Positions 1-12,800 of a stretch of 64,000 nucleotides of DNA are shown piece after piece. The notes beneath the pieces are model-generated. The model saw only the letters and a program-made list of their open reading frames with translations, was not told the origin of the DNA and ran no database searches. The position numbers and the translations under genes are program-made. This DNA comes from Hyposmocoma kahamanoa (taxonomy: Eukaryota > Arthropoda > Insecta > Lepidoptera > Cosmopterigidae), in contig NW_020653770.1 in the NCBI RefSeq assembly GCF_003589595.1, positions 1,111,292-1,175,291 on the forward strand. The letters run 5' to 3'. How positions within the stretch are numbered: position 1 is the stretch's first letter; every line of letters starts with the position of its first letter.

Positions 1-98
1 TTTCTCCCGGCCCGGGAATCGAACCTGGGACCTCTGCGTGGCAGTCCGGCATGGTAACCGTTCGGCCACGGAGGCAGTTATTATTATTATTATTATTA
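1..98 (-). mobile_element. tRNA-Gly-derived SINE head, copy 1, next to (TTA)n
   Basis: On the minus strand it reads as a tRNA-like head with A box (TGGCCGAACGG, positions 57-67), a GCC anticodon loop CTGCCAC and B box GGTTCGATTCC (14-24). The 3' body is cut by the window edge. A pure TTA tract (about 78-98) abuts the 5' side. Three related copies occur at 19462-19634, 44040-44236 and 58377-58619, so it is a repeat and not a functional tRNA gene. Confidence 0.75.
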
Positions 99-609
99 TG
101 TATATGCGTCTCATTTTTGCTTCAAAATGCAAACGTACGTGACGTATATCACGACAATCAGGTCGATTAATAACTAGACTATTGTTAATACGATGTGGCA
201 CGTCATAATGTTAGTAGTACAGACACGATCCGCGAGATAGATGTCACTAGTAACAGTGTATTTTTAAGCTATTAACTACCTGAAGCTAAAAAATCTTTAC
301 TCGCGATAAGGAATTTTGTTTTTTATTCTTATTCGTGGCTGTTATGTAGTGTATGGCTAATCAGTTAATTATAACTAAAGTTGTCTATTATATGATACTT
401 CCACCAGGAATATGATAGAGCATTTTTTCATAACCAAACATACAAATTGTAATTTCTCAAAATAGATAAAAAAATGAGTGGCAGTGATAATTAAGGGTAT
501 ACGGTCACAATAAACTTATAGAAGTAGCTCACTAATCTAGTCTTCTCTATTTGCTATGCAAACCCGGTTTTTGTTTGGTATTGTTCTAACACTTATGGTG
601 TAATTGCAG
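1..609 (+). other. Intron of the GSE1-like gene
   Basis: This is sequence upstream of the first visible exon. It starts with a minus-strand tRNA-Gly-like SINE head and a (TTA)n tract and otherwise shows no gene or recognisable repeat. Confidence 0.5.
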
Positions 610-858
610 GATAGCGGCTGAAGAACAAATGTACCTGGAACGCATGTTCCGCAGCGGTGTGGGTGTGAGCTGGCTGCCCCCCTACGCGTTGTATCCCCAA
701 CTCGCTCCCCAACTGCCTTTAGTGCACCCCCATGGCCCCCACACCGGTCATCCCGGACATCCTTCCTTGCATGAGGATCGAGAGAAAGAAATCGCGTTGC
801 AGAGGGAGAGGGAACGGGAAAGGGAACGAGAGCGGGAACGCGAGAGAGAGAGGGAAAG
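610..858 (+). CDS. GSE1: GSE1-like gene, exon with YLERMFR and start of the Arg-Glu tract
   Basis: The acceptor TAATTGCAG ends at 609 and the donor AAAG|GTAAGT starts at 859. The exon enters with one base of a split codon and leaves with two. It encodes residues 1-82 of the visible part: a short helix-like EEQMYLERMF, a Pro/Leu/His-rich stretch and then alternating Arg and Glu. The next exon resumes the same dipeptide tract, so the intron lies inside the repeat. Confidence 0.8.
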
Positions 859-3800
859 GTAAGTATTTTTTTAATTTAGTGTACTTAAAAGGTTGGTGGC
901 ACACTTTTCTCTGCCGGCGAGAATGAATAGCCCCATATTTGATTCTTCCCTAGACTACACCTTTCTGTTGGAAACGCCCAGTACCATTCTGACCGAGGTC
1001 CGTACTCGTCTGGGCGGGTTAAGAACCCCCTGGAGTTAAGAATCACATGTATTGCACCATTTTTTATATTTCTCAGTAAAAAGCGTGTGTTCTGTTCCAG
1101 GGAAAGGGAGCGAGAGCGCGAGCAACGCGAAAAGGAACAAAGAGAGCGAGAAAGACTCCACAGAGAGAAAGAGACCCGCGCGAGAGAGGCCCTCCGCGAC
1201 GAGCAGAGAGCCCTCGCCGCGCTGCAGGCCGCGCACCCGCTGCCGCCGCACCTGCTCCCGCCGTCCGTGTACGGGCTGCCCCGCGCCCCGCTCCTGCCCC
1301 CCCCGCCTCTCCTGTACCGGCCGTACCGGCCCTACCCGGCTCCCCCCACGGCCCCGTACGAACCGTCGCCCCCTCCCCCTCGAGCGCACCTCCCCCCTCA
1401 CCACCCCGCGCACCACACTCCTCCCCCCGTCTCCTCCGCGGACGTGCCTACAGCTTTAGTAACTACCCCAAAGGCACCGACTCCTACGCCAGAAGTACGA
1501 ACCGTACCGGAAGCTCCACCGAGGGAGGAACCACCACCTCAAGAGGAAAACCAGCCTAAAGAAGATAAAGGTGAGGAGGAAACCTCCAAGTCGACGACTC
1601 CCCCCACGTCAACGACCAATGTACAACCGTCAACGACGCAAGCGCCGGTTTGACAAGAGTCTAATAATAACCTGGAACAGGAGTCCTGACAGTAAACGTA
1701 CCTCCCAAAATACTATTAGTTCTTTTATAACATTACCCTCCGGAATAGTGACGGTTGAAAACGTTTCACTGCACCAATTATTGCGGTTATGAATATAAAC
1801 GATAAATATAATCGCCGCCGACATTCAAACGCGATCTTAAATATGGGCATAAAAACTAAAGCTATAAACAACTTGACGTATTGTCATATCATCTGTGAGT
1901 GATGTTAAAATATATTTTATAATAAATTAATGTAAACACATAATCAAAGAATTTAATATCTATAAAGGTGTCACGATTTATTAGCGCTTGGTGTATAGAA
2001 TCACTCGTTTTGTGAAAATAAATAAAAAAAACACATTGACGTACAATTATGTATTAATGTGCTATGCTCCCTAGTCCTTTGCTAATTAAAAAAGGAGCTT
2101 CCAAATTATTAACGCTTCTCTGCGACTGACAATTTTCCAATTGGAACAATTGTTCCTTTTATTTCTCTTCAAAAAGGTACAAAAAACGTACCAAGAAAAA
2201 GGTACAAAAAACGTACCAAAAGAAAGGTACAAAAATATTTTGTAAAAAGTCAACCGTGTTCTAACTGTAAGTATAAACGTGAATTTCCTCCTGTTATCGT
2301 TAAATCGAAGTCTGGCATTAAAATTTATTGAAAATCAAATTGGAATTGAAGATATTTACTATGGTGCACTTAATCGGTACAATTTAAGTCGTTTTAAAGG
2401 GTGACCAGTTACTTTTGGATCGTGAAACGTGGCGCTAGTATCGTTTGATATCAATGCGTCTCGAAGGTTCTTGAAGTCTGCGCAACATGACGAAGGTCCA
2501 CATCTAATTTGTCAGCCTTTACTAGATATTGTTTCAAAGCAAATTACATTTTTTTAAATACTTAATAATGTCTGATTTAAAAAATGATCATAAGCGCTCT
2601 TTAATATTATATTTGTTTTCAAACAATATCCCGCAATTATGGTAAATTATGTTTTATGGATTTCTAACTTACAAATCCGCAGTATTATGCGCTGTTATAC
2701 ATAGATCTTTTCAAAAGGAGGGTTTTGATTTAACACTCATTTGTACATAGATATACTCGGAAACACCGCTGTCCATCTAACGTATAACGCCGAAATTCTA
2801 TAAAATAAACTGTCGGTAAAATAATTGTAAAGCTGCTAATTTAAAAATCCATAAAATCGACCTCGCCATGTTTAAGAAATTGTGCAAATGTAAAAAACGA
2901 ACAAGTAGTAACTGCCCGGTGCAGTCTAGATAGTGCCGATATGAAAAATTATCACTAGGATGTAAACCTGTGGTCCTTATACAACTAAGTTTTATGGAAC
3001 AGCTGGCTACCGGCATGAGGCGAAACAAAAAAAAATCATTGACATTCTGTCATTTCGGCTCAGTGTTGCCAATTTATACCACGTTTTCTTCCAATTATTT
3101 GCCAAATTTGACTATGTTGCTGCTTATCTACTTTTTCTACTAGTAGCGGTGATTTTTTTTGTTTAAACGACAACACTGAAGCGGAATCCAGCATTCGCCT
3201 TACGCGGGTCACCAGCTGCTATATAGCTAGACCAGCTGACCTTTTCACTAACTTCGTGATTATTGTTCCTCAAAAAAAAACTTTTGAGGATTTTTTGTAT
3301 AAAGTTACAAGTTGTGATTGGTTCTGTCATTCCATAGGGAGAATAAAAATTGGATGATGTTGGGAAATTAAATCACTTGCCATAATTACTCATGAAGTTA
3401 TGAAGTAAGATCAGCGGAATCTTATACAAAATGTTCTTTCGATACAGAGCTACTGTAGTAAGTTTTCTACGAGAAGTTTACTTAAACTTATGTGTACTAA
3501 AGATAAGTATAAATCGACAAAAGGATTGGATTTTGTTGTTAAGGAATTCTAGCGGAAATTTCGTCAGAATTTCACACACGCAGTTCTACTTTGTCGCAAT
3601 GGTGCGTAGAGATGAAAAACCCATCTAGACTTGTATCTAAGGCGCTTGTAATGTATTAAATTGTCACCGTGTATATGTATCTCTTTCATTTTAAAATTGT
3701 AATATTTGTAAAGCTTAATTTTTTTATGTAACAACATCTTCAAGTTTTTTGTCGATCTTGAAATTTGTTTATCCAGATTACAGCTTGAAACATAGATTTA

Positions 3801-6800
3801 TATGGACTGCCGTGCACGTCGCTCGCGCGGGGCCTATCTATCTTAAGTAGACGTTAAGTACCGTGCAATCTGCATCGCAATATGGACCTTACTGCATTTG
3901 TGATAAGACTTGAATCCGCAGTATTCCGGCCCCGGTCGAACGAAACTTAATAATGGAAACACGCACCGCGGATTTGGAATCGCTCGTGCGATTGAGAGTG
4001 ACTGTTACATCCCTACATTCTAATTAAACAATCCGCGATACGTGTTGAAAAAAAAAAGAATTAAAACATAAAAACCTCTTTGTAACTTAGATAGTTATTA
4101 ATAATTTAGCATTATTAGGTGTTCAATATTATTTTTACTTGATAATTTTTGAAAGCAGCATTTAGGTCGGTCAAGTGTCACGTGTCCGAATGTAAATATT
4201 ATAATTGAATAGTTAGATATTATATGGACAATACCTAACAAGTGAAGAAATACAATTTTATTGAGAATACATTCAACGAAATTAATATTTGTGCATGCGA
4301 GACCTGCGAACGTCGAAAGAGAGAACATTTATTTTGAACTCTTGCGGGGTTCGTTGGTAGTAGTTACTTTTATTTTTATTTTTACTACCCCTCCCCCTCC
4401 CTCGAAGGCTTTATAGCGCATGTAGCTAGCTATGTTGTGACATGTGTGCTATTTCAGAGTTTGATCGCCGAGAATGTTACAAAATTGATTTGCCAAGCAA
4501 TGGATGTTGATCTTTAGCAGAATATTATGAAAAATCTTAGGTACCACACTAGTACAATCCACCGTCAAAATTGCAGCAGACTTAAACCGTTTGAAACAAT
4601 GGTTTAAACAGCAACGCTGTAGGATTTTAACAGATAATTAGTAGAAATAGGATTTAAACGGCAACACTGACAACTATTTTGACAGGTAATTAGTAGAAAA
4701 ATCGGTTTAAAAGGTAAAACCGCCGTGTTTTTGACAGATAATTGTTAAATGAAACCAACCTTATAAAACTTACGGCCTCCCCTCTGCAACTCTAAGCAGT
4801 AAGCCGAGAGGCGTCCGTATAGTCCGATATTGAATCGACAACGTACATCGAAACACACTGGCCCAAGCCTAGTGGCCGCCGTTGGGAAATAATAATATAT
4901 ATATATATAACTAACCTCATGACAGTTAATGTGAGGTGCATGAAAATGAAAACGATTGAAAAGTGCGTCTGAAAGTAATAGACATAGTATCATATTGACG
5001 CAGACAGGAATAACCGAAAATTATAAGAAAAGTTGCAAAATAACTTGAATCCTCTCTAAAACCGTAAACGATCAAATAATTTGTCCAATTTTACGCGTTT
5101 GGCAAACTTTTTGACCGTCTGCAGTTGTTTTTATAAATAGCATTATAAAACTGACATCCAGTTATACATAATTAAACAATAGTCATTTGCCTACTTAAGT
5201 ACTCAATAGAGTGTCATTATAAAATATTTTTGTAAATAGAAGGGCGCTTGAATATATGGAGGGATTCCATTCTCTCCGCCTGTCAGTATTGCCATAAAGT
5301 CCAACCCTTAGAATAATAACGCTCCAACCATAGTCTATGGACCAATCTTAAAATATACGAAAAAACCATTGACTTACAATTATATGGACGTCGGGTCCGC
5401 GCTAAAAAGTGTCCGCACTTGTAAGGCGCTAAAATCGTATACAGAGCGCCAAACTCCGCTTTAGTCTTCATTAAAATTTGTTCGACTGACAGCGCGATAC
5501 TGCGATGACATTACAATTAAAATTTCGAATAGGTTGACTTGGGACATTTTTTTCGTGGTTTTTGTATTAGACCCGTCGTCCATTTATTTGTTAGTCAATG
5601 GAAAAAACGGAAAGTTTTTGTGATATCTGAGGACGATAAAAGTTTCTCTGTCTGCAAACTTGTTCTATTTTAGACAGAAACGGAACTTTTTACTGAAGAG
5701 TTTTTTCTTTATTTTTTTAATTATTGGCACTAGATTTTCTGTTTCACCATCTTTCAACGAGACAGTTCTGACACAGCCACCAACGATATCAATAAACACA
5801 AATGTCAATAACGCAATCGCAAAAACTATCAACACGAACAAAAGCGGAGAATCCAACAATTCTGTACCTAAAACTGCACAGTCCAGACAGTAAACGGTCA
5901 TGTAGTCCAATGCTTAGGCCTGGACACCGCCTTGCTCACTGCGAAGATGGCGACCGCAACAAGTCATTCGTTGATGTTACTATCGATAAAATTACAACAA
6001 AAAGCAGCAAGGATTTAATACTAGGAACTTTGACTGGATGGATTGCGGGCATGTCCCTTGTGAAAGTTGGGAAAATTGCAGCTTTTGGCCTCGGCGGAGG
6101 GATCATTTTACTACATTTTGCAAGTGAAGGGGGATACATTTCTATAAATTGGGACAAGGTCAGAGAAGCGGCTAAACAAAGTCAGGTTTTCATAGACACA
6201 ACTGTTAGATTTGTGAAGAAAAACAGCTATTATTCTGTGGGGGTAATTGGTGGTTTTTTTTTCGGCGTGGCGTCGTCTTGATGAAGGTAGGGAGGAATGT
6301 CACTTTGTTTAACAAATAAATCAGTTATATATTTTCGTATGTCTTTGTTAACTTGTCAACGATGTTCGTGTAGAATAACGATGCAATAAAGAAACTTAAG
6401 TTATACCTGCTTGATTTTAAAATAAAGTATTTGGGACACTTAGCAAGAGCATTCAATTTCTTGTGAATAAAAACGATGACGAAAATGGTTGGGCTTCTGG
6501 TGACATTGCAGTGATGGCTTCTGACTTTATTATAATACACAGCCAGTTTATGTGTTTGTTAGAGTTAAAAGTCATTTTTTTAGACATACCTGTACCATCC
6601 TTGGCCACATTGTCGTTTAACATGTCGTTGTGGTCAAACACGAGTCTATTTTTCGTTAAAACCGACCATAAAAGTTCGTGGAACATCGTACATCTATTTG
6701 CCAAGTTTTATTAAAATCGGTTAACGGAAAGTGGTTAAAAACCAATAAACTAACAAAAGTCTCCTGATTTGTCACCCTTAGAGGGGAACGTTTTCTTCAA

Positions 6801-9800
6801 ATTGAATGAGATCACTACTCTAGAGCCGTAAGTAGAAAGAGCGCTTGTGTCGAAACTCAAAACCGGGAAAATAATATTTAAAGCAATGAAATTAAAAAAA
6901 AAAACCTAGTTTTCTCTTGCGGAACTTCGTCTCCACCTAGGAAAAAATAAAAATAGTGGCAGTCGCCTCTCTTTCGCCGATCTCAGTAAAAAGATCAAGG
7001 CGCCGCGTCCTGATTTTGATTCAAACCGAAATCGACCCGATCGGGTAGTCTCGAAATCTGCTGCAGCTTGGTTTTGATTGCCTCTCCCGATTGGAAACTC
7101 TTCTTCTTTCTTCGTCTTTTCCGAGTTGAGGCGCATAATTGCGACTAATTCACACTAATAATTCACAACTGGCTGATTCACAACTTTTGACATTTCTAAT
7201 TGGAACAATAGATGATTTAACTCTCAAATTAGAAAGATATAGTAGGAATCAGGCTCATCTTCTCGCTCAGAAACCCATCTGATTTCAAGACTACCCGATC
7301 GATCGATTCCGTTTTAAATCAAAATCAGGACGCTAGTCCGCTAGTTCGTTCCGTGTCTTAGTTGGTATAGCGTCTGGCACGGTTTACTGGAAGATGGTGG
7401 TTCGAATCCAGGTGGATCTAAAGAAATTTATCTTAGTGTTCATTACAAAGTAGTGCAGTAATTTCCCAAAAATAAATTAATATCACGGTGGTTTAAAGTC
7501 GTGACATTAAATCATCGTCATCAAACTTAAGAGTTATATAAAATATACGGTGTACATTTCCCGAGTAAACGGATTTAATTTAAAAAAGTGTATTCTGAAA
7601 AATACCAGCAGCGAAGAATGCGAGTGTTATGGATGGTCTTCTTTATTACCTATAGTAAGTATTTATCAGAGGTTTTGCCCTCAAAACATTACAAGTAAGT
7701 TTATACCAATAACATGATCAAATGTAAAAACATCTGGGTAATTAATATCTTTGCAGCTATTTGGAGAGTAAGGTTTCGGGTTCGATTCCCGGCTAAATAT
7801 TATAGTTACTAACTTATAAAATTCTGACCTTATTTTAAAGGTAGGTTGAACTTTGACTTTAATCTAATGTGCCAAAAAACAATCACACTAATTACCAGAT
7901 CTCAAACTACGAGGAGGATAGATTCACTGGGGGTTACTAACCGAAACTCATTTACCAAATTGGTTTTACCGGGAACCGATCGTGGGACCTCTTTATTCAA
8001 GGCCCGGAGTACAAATCGTTAGGGCGCGTTCTCATTATGTCGTGACGACAGATGGTCGTACAGTTTAAAGTGTCGTGGCTTGTATATTTGAAGTTGTTCA
8101 CTTATAGTACAACACGATTAAGTCGTTCACGACTTTTATGACGTCACAACGACAATGGGAAGTGCTAGAACGACAGTCGTCAGACGATAAATAAAACGTC
8201 ATGTAAAAATGTGACCACAGATAAATGCAGCTTCAAACGTTTCCGTCGTGTAAACGACAAGGCAGCTGCTGTAAACCGATAAATTGTCGTCACAATGTAT
8301 TGGGAACAGCTAGACACGACAGTCGTTCCACGATAAAATAAACGTCCACGACACATTCACGATAGATTGTCGTGACATGGGAACAGGCTAGACGCGACAG
8401 TCGGCCGACGATAAACAAAATGTTACAACTCTTTTTCGCACTGAGAGGTTAACAGTGCGGAACTGTGACGGCATGTATTTATACTTTATTAAATATTAAG
8501 TAACTTTTTATATAAAGTGACGGGATGAACAAGTCGTGCGCCTGATGGTAAGATTCTGTCCCTATGGGTGAGGCCATTGAGTTGCGTACTCTGTGCTGCA
8601 CTGTTTCATATAAAATTCCGGTTTGTGACACACGACGACGCAAAATGAATTGTCTGCCGACTCACACTGCTGGGTGGCAGTCCTTCCCTGGACGAACTCT
8701 TTCACAAGGAGCTCTACTGCTACAGTGAAATGTCATATGAAAATCATTATTTCTAGTATTTTTTCGTGCTTGGAGATTCTGGTACGCCTATAAGTTTACT
8801 ACGATAGAAGGGTGCAATCTTTACAAACCAAGTACCGTACACAGTTAGGCATGTCTTCTTTCAGATACTATTAGGCCATCACATTCGCCCAATCTTCGAA
8901 AGTAAGACTGCGGATCCAAAGACTTCGTATTTAAAAAAAATAGTAACCTGTAAGTATAACTTCGGAACTAAATAAGCGAACACTAAAATGAATAATAGGC
9001 AGATACGAAATGGAGTGACATCAACAACGTCTGTGGCCAAACGATTTGCTCTGTGGGCGCTGATCCCATTCTCAGTCCGATATACCTACGTCTGAAACAA
9101 CTACAGTCAAATATGTAGGTAGGTGATACTCAACCAAGTAAAAAACAATATCAAGTATGAGAGCGCATTTATCGCATCTGCTGCGGCCGCGCTGTTGACG
9201 AGCAGATGCCGCGCAGCGACCGCGTGCGTATAACTGTCTTGACAAAATACGCTCTATTTGTTTAGATTTTACGTTTCAACTTAAATGAGCGTCCCGTAGT
9301 GTTGTATTATTCAGAGAAATTTAAATCTTGTTGCCTAGTAAAAAGGATTCAGATTCGCCATTAATGTACATGAAGGCGTAGCACTCTTTGGCCTCGTGTA
9401 ACTGGGCATTAAACCTTCACAAATAGGTAAAGTGGCAATACTTCCCTGGGTGAACTCTTTCACTAGGACCTATAATGCTAATAGATCCGTGTCGGAAAGT
9501 GACTTCCCAATAGCTTATTCTACTTTTTTAAAGTTATCGTGTCCCATTGCTGGACACAGGCCTCACACAAAATCCTCCACTACTCTCTATCTTTGGCGAT
9601 TTCTCCTACTGCTTCTCGACTGTCACCATCGTCGCCATCCGTCCTCGGACACACAAGGAGCGACCACGTTCGCCTACTTCTCAAAGTAAATTAATCTTTA
9701 TTTCATACGTAAGCAAACAAATAAGTAAGCTTATAAGAATGAGCAAGAAACTCTAGGGGTTGCTCTTTGTAAATATAGATTTGAATACATTTATCATTAT

Positions 9801-12800
9801 AATATTTCATTTAAACATCTTAGATCGAGACTACCTGCAAGAGCCAAACGGGTCACTATCACGGATTATTATCATCCAAGTACACAGAAGCTGTAAAATA
9901 CCCTTTAGTATAAAGTTTTTGTTTCATTATAGTTTTAAACCTCGTAAATGACAAATTTTGAATATCAATCGGAATCTTGTTATAGAAGCGTACAAATTTG
10001 AAACTTTATGAAAACTACTGTCAAGAACGGCGGGTTTATTTTTATTCCTCGTGTTAATGTTATGTCTGTCACTATTTTTCAAGAAAATGAAATATTTTTC
10101 TTAACATAAATAACATTTTCATAAATGTACTGTGACGTTACTATAAGAATGTCAATATCTTCAAACTTATCTCTCAAAGACACTCTCGGGATACATGCCC
10201 AATCCCATTTGAGCCTGGCTGTTTTGGTTCCCAGATCAACAATTATTGTTCTACTAAAATATATCTTAGACTTTTTAAAGGAGTAGGTTCTGGGTTCTAA
10301 TAATGGCATTCACTATTACTTACTAATATTACTAACTTACTAGGCTCTTTGTGAAAGAGTTTGTCCAGGGATGTACTGCCACCTTACCTACTCGTATTTC
10401 TTATTTTTTAATAACAGGAAATTACAGGAATATGAGACTTGTCAACTTATGTCTCAGGGTGACGGACGCAGTGGTAGTGCCCCTCAGATCTTTGCGACTT
10501 AAAGCTCTGAGTGGCACTGCAACTGTAATGGACAGTGTAGCTTACCATCAGGCGCACGACTTGTTCGTCCCGTCGCTTTATATTATTTAAAATATTATTT
10601 AAAAAACAATCAATTTTAGCACATTCTGAATACAGTTGTGTAATAAAAATGAACTATTTTGATTTGGGTCACTATTCTTGGACGCAGCCAGGTCCGGCGC
10701 TAGCCCGTGTAATGCCCGGGTGTAATCAATACCCTGGCGCCCTCTAGTAGGCACGCGGTGGAATACTTACAGTTATATTTTTCGCAGTGATCGGAAATTC
10801 GGGTGCAAATGGTGCAATTATAAATGATGTTGGGAAGCTCATTTATTTTCCCGATAGTCTTTCTAGAGGTAAAAAACTTCAAATTCCATCATAGCAGTCC
10901 TATAATGACCGCAGTTCCCTTATTAATCCCACAAGCTTACCGTTTAATTAAGCAATGTACGGACAACGGCACATCAGACTACACATGTTTGTTCGAAAAT
11001 CGCCTCCAGTGCAACGGAACAAGATACGTCAATGTGTAGCTTGATGTGTTGGCGTGTGTACAAAGACAATACATACAACAACAAATCGTTCAAATTTGTT
11101 GTTGTATGTATTGTCGATGATCCAAAACTCAAAGCTGGTTTGGAGCCCCTTAGTCTGCGAAGAGACGTTCTCTGTTTGTGTTGTACCATCGGTATAAAGG
11201 GGAATGCCCAGAAGAACTTTTCGAATTGATGCCATCGTTACGTTACCACTATCACACTTGCCGATAAAATACTAGATTCCAAATCAACATTCTTAATGCC
11301 CGACATCCTAACATCACGTGGGCATCATGTTCGTTCCTCCCCTCGGCCTCTAAAATGTTTGCTTTTGTTTAAAAAGCGAGTAAACCAGGCTCTTTAAATG
11401 CTGGCAACAAATACTTAAATATGACAGCTCCTCTGGTGTTCCAAATGACTGTGGGCGGCGATTGCGACGTCCCTTCGTATGACTCACCTCATCACTAAAA
11501 ATACATACCTAATATATGTGACAAAAATTACCTTACTCCAATTAGCAGGCGTATTTTCAATTCAGTCAAGAGTGTACCCACTTGATATTAAATAAGGTTG
11601 ATTCTTAACCCCCGACGCAAAAACCTCTTTTTACGTTAGAGGTCAAAAATCAACGGGTTGTTTGAAGTTTGAAGACTTTGTCTATTGTCTTTGTATCTGT
11701 GAATCTGTGGGTCTGAATGCCTGTCTGTGGCCTCATAACTCTCAAACAGATGGATGGCATCGTAACTCTCAAACGGATGGACTGATTTCAAAGCGGATTA
11801 CTTTATTTGAAGGTTGGTAATCGGAATGGTTTTTAGCTTTGATTAATCATGGACCAATAACATAAAGAGGATTGCTAATGGCGATACTAGATAGCGTAAA
11901 CGGGTATTTATACACCAGATGTCACGACGTGTACCAAATAGCTACTTTTGTAACTAATTTGTTTAACATTGACAAGTTGCAATTTATCAAAACTACTCTA
12001 ATTGCTAGTAACAATAAACAAATCAACTAGATGGCGCTTTCTTTTATTTTCTTTAGGATTAGCGCCATCTACCCATACTAGGAATTATTTATAAGTTTGT
12101 AACACACAATCCCATCTATTGACACGCATATTTGTCAAAATAAAAACAAAAATCATTTATTGCAGACAATAAACAGTCCATTTTGTTAGTATACTTACAA
12201 GCTAACTACTAACTAAGTTAGTACAAAAGTTACAAAATAAAAATAAAATGAATGAATGAATGAAAGAAATTAATTAATTGCGTGAATTAAACGATTACAT
12301 AATACATGATAAGTTCACCGAGTTCTCAGGACGTGAAGTTCGGTGAACCTGGCAAGCAGATCGGAGTCCCACCTATCCCCTATCATTTTAAGAACTCTGT
12401 TTGAGTTCTCTTGCACTCTGTGCAGGCGAGATGCCACCTTTTTTAGTATTAGTGCATAAAAAACCCTCCACACTAGCGTCGGCAAACATGTCTGACGCAC
12501 TGCAGTATCGAGGAAGCCCAAACAGAGCCCTGAACACATTTTTATACATAATGCGTAGGGAGTTACAGGCTTTCTGATTTAAATCGACCCATCGCATCGA
12601 CCCGTCAAAGGTTAGAAAATAATTTATATAATAGTTTCATTTCTAATATTTATTTAACTTCCACTTGTCCGATCGAAATTCAGTACACTATATAAATCCG
12701 TTGGCATTACGACAATAGCCTTGAGTTTGCGATTGCTTTAGCTCTTTCTGTCCATCCTAAATTATCACAAACTAAATTCAAGGATAATTGTAAATTCAAA

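Noticed and set aside
1036..1416. 126-codon minus-strand frame opposite the GC-rich exon
   Set aside because: It is the complement of the Arg-Glu and Pro-rich coding repeat; high GC removes stops. No start context or family.
5660..5893. 77-codon plus frame with a hydrophobic N-terminus overlapping the FUNDC1-like start
   Set aside because: It ends before the conserved FUN14 region and is in another frame; no similarity to the family.
7341..7425. Functional tRNA gene with good A and B boxes
   Set aside because: Same core in at least seven other places, and the anticodon arm does not form properly.
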